From contig PULL01000306.1 in assembly GCA_003550945.1 (NCBI GenBank), forward strand, positions 1-15,424: DNA of 15,424 bases, given 5' to 3'. The stretch comes from Thioalkalivibrio sp. Its GTDB lineage: Bacteria; Pseudomonadota; Gammaproteobacteria; Ectothiorhodospirales; Ectothiorhodospiraceae. The translations under genes were made by a program, and so were the position numbers. The notes beneath the pieces were generated by a model. It saw only the letters and a program-made list of their open reading frames with translations, did not search any database and was not told the DNA's origin. Of the stretch, positions 1-6,495 are shown in pieces (position 1 is the stretch's first letter; the number at the start of each line of letters is the position of its first letter).

Positions 1-1
1 C

Positions 2-76
2 CTGCCCTACCCCATCGGCTGGATCATCCTGAGTGCGGCGTTCATCGGCCGGTTGCTGTACCTCAAGGCTCGGTGA
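2..76 (+). CDS. C-terminal end of a membrane protein (partial)
   Basis: The window opens inside a reading frame that ends at TGA 74-76. The visible tail reads LPYPIGWIILSAAF followed by IGRLLYLKAR, that is, one hydrophobic segment and a short basic end. This is the usual look of the last transmembrane helix of an inner-membrane protein with its C-terminus in the cytoplasm (positive-inside rule). Only about 24 residues are visible, so the family cannot be named. A short hairpin (GCGG-TTTG-CCGC) lies just after the stop, without a T-run. Confidence 0.5.
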   Translation: MPYPIGWIILSAAFIGRLLYLKAR

Positions 77-396
77 AGAACGGCGGTTTGCCGCGTCTGG
101 GAGATGTACTTAAGGCCGCCTCATGCCGAGGTGCCGGACCGCACCCCCGGAAGACGCTGCATCCTCCGCGAGACCCAAGCCACCTGCCATGCTGCCAACC
201 ACGACCGCGGACAGCGCGCCGCGGGTATGCTCACTAAGGATGATGACCCGTCGGGCCACCCCGAAAGATGAAAAGTCGGGCCACGGATGGACACGGATGT
301 TTTTTGCTTGAAACCCAATCCGTGTCTATCCGTGGCCAAGAATGCCCTTTGACCTTTTCCGTGCCTTCCGTGTGCTTCCGCGGCTATATTTTCACG
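77..396. other. Gene-poor stretch of 320 bases with repeat elements
   Basis: No convincing gene lies between the partial membrane protein and the glycosyltransferase. The left part, 110-259, holds a 49-codon minus-strand frame opening with GTG. It reads like ordinary protein (a segment LSEHTRGALSAVVVGSMAGG) but has no Shine-Dalgarno sequence, so it could be a gene remnant. The right part, 250-389, is repeat DNA: a 10-base direct repeat GTCGGGCCAC at 250-259 and 275-284, a large inverted repeat at 279-337, and a tail rich in TTCCGTG units at 345-389. Confidence 0.6.
279..337. repeat. Long inverted repeat of the dispersed CCGTGG family
   Basis: The left arm is 279-298 and the right arm 318-337, 20 bases each. 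They are complementary except at one position, which would be a G-U pair in RNA on the plus strand. The loop of 19 bases contains a run of six T. The tail at 345-389 carries related TTCCGTG/TTCCGCGG units. From memory, 'ATCCGTGTCCATCCGTGG' units occur as scattered intergenic repeats in many proteobacterial genomes, so I read this as one copy of such an element. It lies just downstream of the minus-strand glycosyltransferase gene and could also end its transcript, since a T-run follows the hairpin on that strand three bases after the stem. Confidence 0.75.
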
Positions 397-1512
397 CTAA
401 CGGGGTTCCATTGCGGGCCTTTGAGCGTGGGCGGTCGCTTCCATCAGGAAACCTGCAACCTCGTCGGCGCCGGAAGTCGGCCCGGGAGCACGGCGCCCCA
501 ACGCAAGCAGTTCCGGCAGGCGGTCGATCCAGGCTCCGCCGTCCCAATCCGAGGGGAGCAACCGGATTCCGGACATCTCCCGCTCGATGAAGGCGTCCAG
601 CACCGGGGATTCCGGAAAATGCTCACGCGGGAACCACGCGATGGGCACCCCGGATTGATGGGCCTCTGCCAGCGTGCTGTATCCCGCCTTGCAGACCAGC
701 GCATCACAGGCATTCACCAGATCCGGGTGGTAGAAGTCGGATCGCGCCGGCAGCATCAGGACCGCGCCCTCGCGACGCCTCTCGCGCGCTGCACCCGGAA
801 TCAGCAGGACGCAGTCCGATCGGTCCTGAAGTCTTCCGAGAAAGGGATATCGGGCAGGAACGCCACCCATGCTGACCAGCACCAACGGTCGATCGGCATC
901 GACGCCCAGATGATCGCGAACTGCAGTTCGGCTCTCGCGCAAGCGGCGGGCGATCGGCCCGACGGTGACGGCGCCGGACACCGGGTGACACACGGGGTGG
1001 GCCTGGATCCGCAGGCTGGCTTTCCGGTAGATGTGCTGAAGATATTCGATGAAAGGGGCCAGTTCGGGGTGCGCTTGCCGATAGGCCGTGTAGATCCAGT
1101 CCCAAGTGAAATTCTCGACCAGCACGGATCTCACGCCAGCGGCGGCTGCGGCATGCAGGCCCAGCGGGGAGACGTCACACACCACAAGGTCCTGGTCTGC
1201 AATCTCCTCGGCCAAAGCATCGACGGCGGCTGGCGAGAACGGCATGAATTGCGCGAGTTTCTTGAGCGTGGCCGGGATGTCCTCCTTCAGCGGAGATCGC
1301 TGAACCAGGCCGACATCCGTTCGCAGCTGCCGGTAGTCGACATCCCCCACTGCATCGCGGAAGAACCATTCCGGCGTTTCGGTGTAGACCCGCAACCCCA
1401 GCGCCGGCTGCTTCTCGCGGAGCGCCTGCATCACCGCGCAGGACCGGGACGCGTGGCCGAAGCCATGGGACGACACGAAAAAGGCGATGCGCTCCGGTCC
1501 TGAGGTCGTCAC
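397..1512 (-). CDS. MurG-like GT-B glycosyltransferase family protein
   Basis: A 371-residue protein with the two-domain plan of GT-B nucleotide-sugar transferases. The N-terminal domain starts with SSHGFGHASR (residues 14-23), the glycine-rich loop also seen in MurG and in the N-terminal part of L-arabinokinase-like proteins. The C-terminal domain has SMGG (214-217) and the donor-binding region CKAGYSTLAEA (274-284) followed by GVPIAWFPR, matching the MurG/GT28 nucleotide-sugar pocket. It probably acts in the cytoplasm and transfers or binds a sugar nucleotide; the acceptor is unknown, and no cell-wall or LPS genes lie beside it. The start is GTG at 1512 with AAGGAT about eight bases upstream. 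It lies 87 bases after the membrane protein gene on the same strand, so the two may be co-transcribed. The family call is strong, the substrate unknown. Confidence 0.8.
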   Translation of the reverse strand: MTTSGPERIAFFVSSHGFGHASRSCAVMQALREKQPALGLRVYTETPEWFFRDAVGDVDYRQLRTDVGLVQRSPLKEDIPATLKKLAQFMPFSPAAVDALAEEIADQDLVVCDVSPLGLHAAAAAGVRSVLVENFTWDWIYTAYRQAHPELAPFIEYLQHIYRKASLRIQAHPVCHPVSGAVTVGPIARRLRESRTAVRDHLGVDADRPLVLVSMGGVPARYPFLGRLQDRSDCVLLIPGAARERRREGAVLMLPARSDFYHPDLVNACDALVCKAGYSTLAEAHQSGVPIAWFPREHFPESPVLDAFIEREMSGIRLLPSDWDGGAWIDRLPELLALGRRAPGPTSGADEVAGFLMEATAHAQRPAMEPR

Positions 1513-1599
1513 GTCGATCTATCCTTCACACCCGGCGTAGTGGGCATCCCCGCTAGTTCGAAGCGCGCGCTGCACCACCTTGCTCATGACAATACCGAA

Positions 1600-2040
1600 T
1601 CAAGCGGTCTCTGGACGTGTCCACAACGCAAACAGAAGCCCGCCGAGAGCCCCGGCCAGGGAAAGGGCCGCGATCCCCGAAGGAAAGCGCGCGGCGCCGA
1701 TCACGGTTGCCGGGAGCAGTGCGTTCATCACCAGCAGCGCGGCGGCAACTGCGGCGCCGCCGGCCAATGCGTGCAGCACGGCCCTACCGCTGGACCATGC
1801 GCGGGTGAGCAGGCCACTCACCGGCAGGGCCACCAGGAATCCGGCCGCGACCAGCAGTGCGTAGGTCGGGGCGAAGTTCAGGAGATCGTGCAGCGTGGTC
1901 TCCAGGCGGATGCCGAAGGGGATCGGCGCGCCAAGCTGTTGGATCATGGCCAGGTTGAACTGCGTCTGTATGATGCTTCCCAGCGCGGCGCTTACCACCA
2001 CTGCTACGACCCAGGCAACGAGCTTTCTCAGTTTCTGCAT
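1600..2040 (-). CDS. Small integral membrane protein, unknown function
   Basis: A 146-residue, very hydrophobic protein with about four predicted membrane segments: near residues 5-25, 58-78, 88-107 and 122-142. The loop between segments 1 and 2 is the only polar part and would face the periplasm or carry the function. There is no signal peptidase or lipobox motif, no charged pair inside the helices, and no family I recognise. The ATG at 2040 has no strong Shine-Dalgarno sequence. It is divergent from the PQQ dehydrogenase gene (97 bases between the start codons) and is followed by the glycosyltransferase gene on the same strand, so it may be the first gene of a two-gene unit. Confidence 0.7.
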   Translation of the reverse strand: MQKLRKLVAWVVAVVVSAALGSIIQTQFNLAMIQQLGAPIPFGIRLETTLHDLLNFAPTYALLVAAGFLVALPVSGLLTRAWSSGRAVLHALAGGAAVAAALLVMNALLPATVIGAARFPSGIAALSLAGALGGLLFALWTRPETA

Positions 2041-2137
2041 CCGAATCGACCCCGGGATGGCCAGTGAGTCTGACCCGGCGTCAGTATCGCCGAGCCTTTG
2101 TTATTCTTACAGCCGCGCCCATCAAAATCATCCCGCC

Positions 2138-3238
2138 ATGTCTGCACGTTCCCTGCTCCAGGCTTGCCTGCTCGCGCTGACCCTTTACACGGGCATCACC
2201 CAGGCGGTCGAGTACCGCATCGAGACGGTCGCCTCCGGTCTGGAGCATCCCTGGTCGATCGCCTTTCTGCCCGACGGCCGGGCTCTGGTCACGGAACGTG
2301 CCGGTCGGTTGCGCGTGATCGAGGACGGACTTCTGTTGGATGCACCGGTCAGCGGCGTGCCGGAATCCTTCGTACGCAGTCAGGGCGGGCTGTTTGCGGT
2401 ACTTCCCGACCCGGATTTCGCTGAAAACGGTTTGATCTATCTCTCGCAGGCGCACGGAACCTCCGATTCGAACGGCACACGGCTTCTGCGGGGAAATCTG
2501 GACGGAATGGAACTCCGGAATGTCGAAGTGCTGTTCGCGGCTGAGCCACGTCGCTCGAACCCCGTGCATTACGGCGGCCGGATGGCACTGCTGCCGGACG
2601 GCACGCTGGTGCTGGGCCTCGGCGACGCCTTTGACCATCGCGAGGACGCGCAGCGGCTGGACAGTCACACCGGGAGCATCGTGCGTCTGCACCGCAACGG
2701 TCGGGTTCCGGCGGACAACCCGTTCGTCGGACATCCGGACGCGCGCCCGGAGATCTACAGCTATGGGCACCGAAACGTGCAGGGGCTGGTCTTCGACGAG
2801 GAGACGGGTGTGCTCTGGTCGCACGAACACGGCCCTCGTGGTGGCGACGAACTCAACATCATCGAGGCCGGGGTGAACTACGGCTGGCCCGTCGTCAGCC
2901 ACGGGATCGACTACTCGGGCGCACTCATCACCCCCTACACCAGCCTGCCGGGGATGCGGGACCCGGTCCGGCACTGGACACCGGCGATTGCGCCCTCCGG
3001 CATGACGCTCTACCGCGATGACCTGTTTCCGGAATGGCGCGGCAGCCTGCTGATCAGCTCGCTGGTGCAACGTCACGTTCGGCGCCTGTCCCTGGACGGC
3101 ACGCGCGTGACCGGTGAAGAACGCCTGTTCGAGGAAGTGGGCGAGCGAATCCGGGACGTGCACAGCGCCCCAGACGGATCCATCTACCTTCTCACCGACA
3201 AGCCCGACGGGCGGGTGCTCCGCGTCACACCCCAGTAG
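2138..3238 (+). CDS. yliI: Secreted PQQ-dependent aldose sugar dehydrogenase (YliI/Asd type)
   Basis: A 366-residue precursor. Residues 1-23 form a signal peptide (basic SAR, hydrophobic core, TQA before VEY). The remainder is a soluble-glucose-dehydrogenase beta-propeller: HPWSIAFLPDGRALVTER in blade 1, YGHRNVQGL (209-217), EHGPRGGDE (230-238) and NYGWP (247-251), all hallmarks of the PQQ sugar dehydrogenase family. In that family PQQ and calcium sit at the propeller centre and aldoses are oxidised to lactones in the periplasm, passing electrons to the respiratory chain. I chose ATG 2138, not the longer frame, because it gives the signal peptide at the very N-terminus and because upstream codons overlap the divergent gene. 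No good Shine-Dalgarno is visible. Length matches YliI. No PQQ biosynthesis genes are nearby, so the cofactor source is unknown. It ends nine bases from the convergent tautomerase gene. Confidence 0.9.
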   Translation: MSARSLLQACLLALTLYTGITQAVEYRIETVASGLEHPWSIAFLPDGRALVTERAGRLRVIEDGLLLDAPVSGVPESFVRSQGGLFAVLPDPDFAENGLIYLSQAHGTSDSNGTRLLRGNLDGMELRNVEVLFAAEPRRSNPVHYGGRMALLPDGTLVLGLGDAFDHREDAQRLDSHTGSIVRLHRNGRVPADNPFVGHPDARPEIYSYGHRNVQGLVFDEETGVLWSHEHGPRGGDELNIIEAGVNYGWPVVSHGIDYSGALITPYTSLPGMRDPVRHWTPAIAPSGMTLYRDDLFPEWRGSLLISSLVQRHVRRLSLDGTRVTGEERLFEEVGERIRDVHSAPDGSIYLLTDKPDGRVLRVTPQ

Positions 3239-3247
3239 AGCGGCCTG

Positions 3248-3451
3248 CTACAACCCCTTCCTGCGCCGCTCGTCGACCGGAATGCCGCCGACGCCCCAGT
3301 TTTCCATCTCGACCTCGTCGATCACCACCACCGTGGTGGCCGGGTTCTTGCCCAACACATCGACCAGCAGCTGCGTCGCGCCCTCGATCAGCCGCCGCTT
3401 CTGTTCCTGCGTAACTCCTTCCCGCGTCACCTTGATATTCACATACGGCAT
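3248..3451 (-). CDS. 4-oxalocrotonate tautomerase-like protein
   Basis: A 67-residue protein of the tautomerase superfamily, with the beta-alpha-beta length typical of 4-OT subunits that form hexamers. Proline follows the initiator Met, as needed for the N-terminal Pro-1 catalytic base after Met removal. The helix EGVTQEQKRRLIEGATQLL and the C-terminal WGVGG turn match the family. By eye alignment, the positions of 4-OT Arg-11 and Arg-39 are both Val here, so the dicarboxylate substrate of classical 4-OT is unlikely; the real substrate is unknown. The start ATG at 3451 is fixed by a strong Shine-Dalgarno six bases upstream; longer in-frame starts have none. No aromatic meta-cleavage genes are nearby. 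Confidence 0.85.
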   Translation of the reverse strand: MPYVNIKVTREGVTQEQKRRLIEGATQLLVDVLGKNPATTVVVIDEVEMENWGVGGIPVDERRRKGL

Positions 3452-3457
3452 CGCCAC

Positions 3458-3464
3458 ACCTCCT
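3458..3464 (-). promoter_or_regulatory. Shine-Dalgarno of the tautomerase gene
   Basis: The minus strand reads AGGAGGT here, six bases before ATG 3451. This perfect anti-16S match decides the start in favour of the 67-residue protein with Pro at position 2. Confidence 0.85.
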
Positions 3465-3512
3465 CGGGGTCGGACCAAGCCAAGTCTCTGAAATATCGCG
3501 CTTTCATGCCCG

Positions 3513-3657
3513 TTTCGGGAGCAGAAAACACCCTTATCACGGCATTTTCGGGGCCGAAAACACGCCTGCAAACCCTTCGCCCGCCGCTTCCGACCAGCGG
3601 GTGCCGAAGGCATGGGTCAGACCAGCACAACGAACACCGCCATTTTCGGCCCAAAAT
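3513..3657. repeat. Three related TTTCGG...GAAAA palindromic elements
   Basis: Element 1 (3513-3531) is TTTCGGG-AGCA-GAAAACAC. Element 2 (3545-3563) is TTTTCGGGG-CC-GAAAACAC, with a 7-base inverted repeat TTTTCGG/CCGAAAA at 3545-3551 and 3554-3560. Element 3 (3642-3657) is ATTTTCGGCCCAAAAT. The GAAAACAC half of elements 1 and 2 is 32 bases apart, about three helical turns, as for two operators on one face of DNA. Whether a regulator binds them is unknown; they could also be degenerate intergenic repeats. Confidence 0.5.
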
Positions 3658-3809
3658 CGGTATCCTAGTCCCGCGCGACGCCGAGTCCAGCCCGTTCGCC
3701 TGCCGGTGATCCGCAGGCGGCAGCGGATCGGTCCCGACCGGAGCCCAGCAGAAACGAACCGCGTGCTCTCAACCAGAACGAAAAGATCTTCCCAGGAGAC
3801 GCCCGACCC

Positions 3810-5171
3810 ATGACCGATTCCGTGAAGTACGTCCTCGACGAACGCGACATTCCCAGACACTGGTACAACATCGTGGCGGATCTTCCGGTGCCCCCGCCAC
3901 CCGTGTTGCACCCGGGAACCCATCAGCCCGTCGGTCCCGACGATCTCCTACCCATTTTCCCGATGGCGGTGATCGAGCAGGAGGTCAGCCAGGAACGGGA
4001 AATCGAGATCCCCGAGCCGGTCCGCGACATCTACCGCCAGTGGCGCCCCTCCCCGCTTTACCGTGCGCGCCGGCTGGAAAAGCTGCTCGATACCCCCGCG
4101 CGGATCTACTACAAGTACGAGGGCGTGAGTCCGGCCGGATCGCACAAGCCCAACACCGCGATTGCCCAGGCCTTCTACAACAAGCAGGAAGGCATCAAGC
4201 GCATCACCACTGAGACCGGCGCAGGCCAGTGGGGGTCCGCTCTGGCGCTGGCCGGGTCGTTCTTCGGCCTCGAAATCGAGGTCTTCATGGTGAAGGTGAG
4301 CTTCCAGCAAAAACCCTACCGGCGTTCCTTCATGGAGACCTTCGGCGCCCGTTGCATCGCGAGTCCCTCGGAACTCACTGCCGCCGGGCGTGCCGTGCTG
4401 GCCGAGCATCCGGACAGCACCGGGAGCCTGGGCATCGCGATCAGCGAGGCCGTTGAGCGCTCGGTGGAGCGCGATGATACCAAGTACGCGCTCGGCAGCG
4501 TGCTGAACCACGTGATGCTGCACCAGACGGTCATCGGACTGGAAGCGCTGAAGCAGTTCGAGATCGCCAATGATTACCCGGACATGGTGATCGCCCCCAC
4601 CGGCGGCGGCAGCAACTTCGCCGGGATCACCTTCCCGTTCCTCGGTGAGCAGCTTCGCGGTGGGCGTAAGATCGAACTGATCGCGGTTGAACCCTCCGCC
4701 TGCCCCACCCTGACGCGTGGGAAGTACGCCTACGACTTTGGCGACACGGCGCACCTGACGCCGTTGGTGAAAATGCACACCCTCGGCTCGACCTATGTGC
4801 CCCCCGGCTTCCACGCGGGAGGCCTGCGCTACCACGGCATGGCACCCCTGGTGTCGCACGTGACGGACCTCGGGATGGTGAAGCCGCGTTCCTACACCCA
4901 GCTGCAGTGCTTCGAGGCGGGCATGCAGTTCGCGAAGGCCGAGGGCATCATCCCGGCTCCCGAGGCCAACCACGGTGTGCGTGCGGCGATCGACGAGGCC
5001 TTGCGCTGCAAGGAGGAAGGCGTGAGCCGTGCCATCCTGTTCAACCTCTGTGGCCACGGCAATTTCGACATGCAGGCGTACCGAGACTATCTCGACGGCA
5101 AGCTGATGGACCTCGAGTACGACGAAGGCGAGATCGCGATGGCGCTCTCCGGGCTGCCTTCGGTGGCATGA
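3810..5171 (+). CDS. trpB2: TrpB2-type tryptophan synthase beta chain
   Basis: A 453-residue PLP enzyme of the TrpB2 subfamily, longer at the N-terminus than the usual TrpB (about 400 residues). Lys-113 in AGSHKPNTA is the expected Schiff-base lysine. TETGAGQWG (134-142) carries the catalytic Glu-135, and the Trp in place of His is typical of TrpB2. PTGGGSNFAG (263-272) is the PLP phosphate loop. TrpB2 makes tryptophan from indole and serine, and the subfamily often works without a tight complex with TrpA. No trpA or other trp genes flank it here; the gene stands alone between a divergent tautomerase gene and a stem-loop. ATG 3810 has AGGAG eleven bases upstream. The organism may also hold a trpBA pair elsewhere, in which case this enzyme would be an indole-salvage form. 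Confidence 0.93.
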   Translation: MTDSVKYVLDERDIPRHWYNIVADLPVPPPPVLHPGTHQPVGPDDLLPIFPMAVIEQEVSQEREIEIPEPVRDIYRQWRPSPLYRARRLEKLLDTPARIYYKYEGVSPAGSHKPNTAIAQAFYNKQEGIKRITTETGAGQWGSALALAGSFFGLEIEVFMVKVSFQQKPYRRSFMETFGARCIASPSELTAAGRAVLAEHPDSTGSLGIAISEAVERSVERDDTKYALGSVLNHVMLHQTVIGLEALKQFEIANDYPDMVIAPTGGGSNFAGITFPFLGEQLRGGRKIELIAVEPSACPTLTRGKYAYDFGDTAHLTPLVKMHTLGSTYVPPGFHAGGLRYHGMAPLVSHVTDLGMVKPRSYTQLQCFEAGMQFAKAEGIIPAPEANHGVRAAIDEALRCKEEGVSRAILFNLCGHGNFDMQAYRDYLDGKLMDLEYDEGEIAMALSGLPSVA

Positions 5172-5177
5172 TGTCGC

Positions 5178-5206
5178 GGCGCTGGCCGGACCCTCCGGCC
5201 AGCGCC
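5178..5206. terminator. Stem-loop between convergent trpB2 and membrane gene
   Basis: A perfect 13-bp inverted repeat, arms 5178-5190 and 5194-5206, with a CCC loop. It starts seven bases after the trpB2 stop. No T-run follows on either strand, so it is not a classical rho-independent terminator, but its place between convergent genes fits a bidirectional transcript end or 3' stabiliser. Confidence 0.6.
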
Positions 5207-5253
5207 GATGGCCCCCGCCCGCCGCGCCATGCCACCCGGCAGCTGGCGGGTAC

Positions 5254-6378
5254 TCAGGAGTGGCCCAGTTCGCCGATGCCCTGCCCCCTGAAAAACTCTC
5301 GGTAGTGCGATTCCAGCGATTCCGGATCGAAGCGGCGGTCGCAGAGCTCGTGGACCTCGCGCAGGAACCGCTTCTGACGGCGCCTCGGCCGTCCGTCGAG
5401 CATCACGGCCACCTGCAGGACATCGAGCAGCAGCGCCTGTTGCCGCGCACCCAGCTTCTGAATCGCGCCAGCGTGCCCCGGCCAGTCGAGGTCCAGTGTT
5501 CCGGGCCGGATCTCCAGCGTGTGGAACAGGCGTGTCAGCAGAATCACGAAATTGGGATGATCGTTGGTGCTGCGGATGATGGCCTCGGCCACGGCTTCGA
5601 GCAGCAGACGGCGCGTGGGCTCGTCCAGCCCGTTCAGCTCTCTGGACAAGCGCTGCACCAGTTCTTCGATCGCGATCGGGCCAGCGGCACGGATCCGTGA
5701 TGCCCGCATCACCCAACCGATGATGATCGCGTTCCAGACCGCGTAGATCGCGATCGCCACCAGCGGAATCAATGCCCGCACGGCCGCGCGCGCCAAAACC
5801 CTGCGCAGCATCACGCGCACGATGAAGCTGGTCGCGCCGATTTTCAGCCGGTAGAGCAGCGCGTAGGCCCAGAGCTTCCACCGCGGAACACGAAGGAACG
5901 GATCGATCCCGTAAATCGGCTCCTGCGGGTCCGGCAGATCCAGCGCCGAACGCGACAGGCCGATCGCCATCACCTGCTCCACTTCCGGCTCGGACAGGCG
6001 AAGCCCCGCGATGGAGGCGACGCGCGCGACGCGCCACAACACCACCCAGTACAGGAACACGATTTCCACCGCGCTGATCACGATCGATACGCCCAGGAAG
6101 ATCGCCCAGTACTCGAGCCAACGCAGCCAGGACTCGTCCGTGTCGGTGATGGTGAAGTTCAGCCAGATTTCCAGGCCGCCGATCAGTGCGCCCGATGCGA
6201 TACCGGAGACGGCAGCGAGTATCACCGCGGACATTTCCAGCCACCGGATGTGCCTCAGTTCCGCCTCGGGCCATCGGTGCAGCCTCGGCTCGTCCAGCGG
6301 ATTCCGCCTGCGCAGGAATCGAACCGCCGTGCGTTCGATCGCATTCAGCTCGGAGATGTTTGGACGCGCCGGATCCAT
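5254..6378 (-). CDS. Multipass membrane protein with possible TerB-like C-terminal domain
   Basis: A 374-residue protein. It has a charged N-terminal cytoplasmic part, membrane helices near residues 48-75, 88-117 and 199-224 (a pair around 165-190 is amphipathic), then a soluble helical C-terminal third. In the tail, LGARQQALLLDVLQVAVMLDG followed by RRRQKRFLREVHELC has the spacing and Asp-Gly turn of a TerB-like helical domain; this is an impression by eye. The N-terminal run NISELNAIERTAVRFL and RNPLDEP reminds me of a family named after a Leptospira biflexa protein (LBF_2804), function unknown, but I cannot verify it. ATG 6378 has AAGGGAG about ten bases upstream. It follows the SPOR lipoprotein gene on the same strand (117-base gap). 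Confidence 0.75.
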   Translation of the reverse strand: MDPARPNISELNAIERTAVRFLRRRNPLDEPRLHRWPEAELRHIRWLEMSAVILAAVSGIASGALIGGLEIWLNFTITDTDESWLRWLEYWAIFLGVSIVISAVEIVFLYWVVLWRVARVASIAGLRLSEPEVEQVMAIGLSRSALDLPDPQEPIYGIDPFLRVPRWKLWAYALLYRLKIGATSFIVRVMLRRVLARAAVRALIPLVAIAIYAVWNAIIIGWVMRASRIRAAGPIAIEELVQRLSRELNGLDEPTRRLLLEAVAEAIIRSTNDHPNFVILLTRLFHTLEIRPGTLDLDWPGHAGAIQKLGARQQALLLDVLQVAVMLDGRPRRRQKRFLREVHELCDRRFDPESLESHYREFFRGQGIGELGHS

Positions 6379-6432
6379 GGTGTCGATACTCCCTTCGAGC
6401 CGGTGTTACCGCCGGGTCAGTGAGACGCCGTT

Positions 6433-6479
6433 ACCCACCCCGGGTGTGGGTTTCCGGCAGCAATGCCGTTGCGTGCCGG
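6433..6479. other. Two small hairpins between SPOR lipoprotein and membrane genes
   Basis: ACCCAC/GTGGGT at 6433-6438 and 6446-6451, and CCGGCA/TGCCGG at 6455-6460 and 6474-6479. Neither has a T-run on the minus strand. They could attenuate read-through from the lipoprotein gene into the membrane protein gene. Confidence 0.3.
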
Positions 6480-6495
6480 GCGGGGATCGCAACTC

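Larger units (their letters stand above)
3452..3809. other. 358-base divergent region between tautomerase and trpB2
   Basis: No gene is supported here: frames on both strands lack family features and ribosome binding sites. It must hold the promoters of both flanking genes. It contains three related palindromic elements (described separately) at 3513-3531, 3545-3563 and 3642-3657. A TATCCT at 3661-3666, just after the third element, is a possible -10 for trpB2, without a good -35. The trpB2 Shine-Dalgarno AGGAG is at 3794-3798. Confidence 0.6.

Noticed and set aside
268..1503. A 411-codon plus-strand frame opposite the glycosyltransferase
   Set aside because: It is the antisense shadow of a gene with clear GT-B motifs, is rich in Arg/Gln/His typical of shadows, and has no ribosome binding site.
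2070..2084. CTGAC/GTCAG palindrome between the divergent membrane and PQQ dehydrogenase genes as an operator
   Set aside because: Short arms, single copy, and no known motif.
2081..3163. A 360-codon minus-strand frame opposite the PQQ dehydrogenase
   Set aside because: Antisense shadow; the plus strand carries a signal peptide and family motifs.
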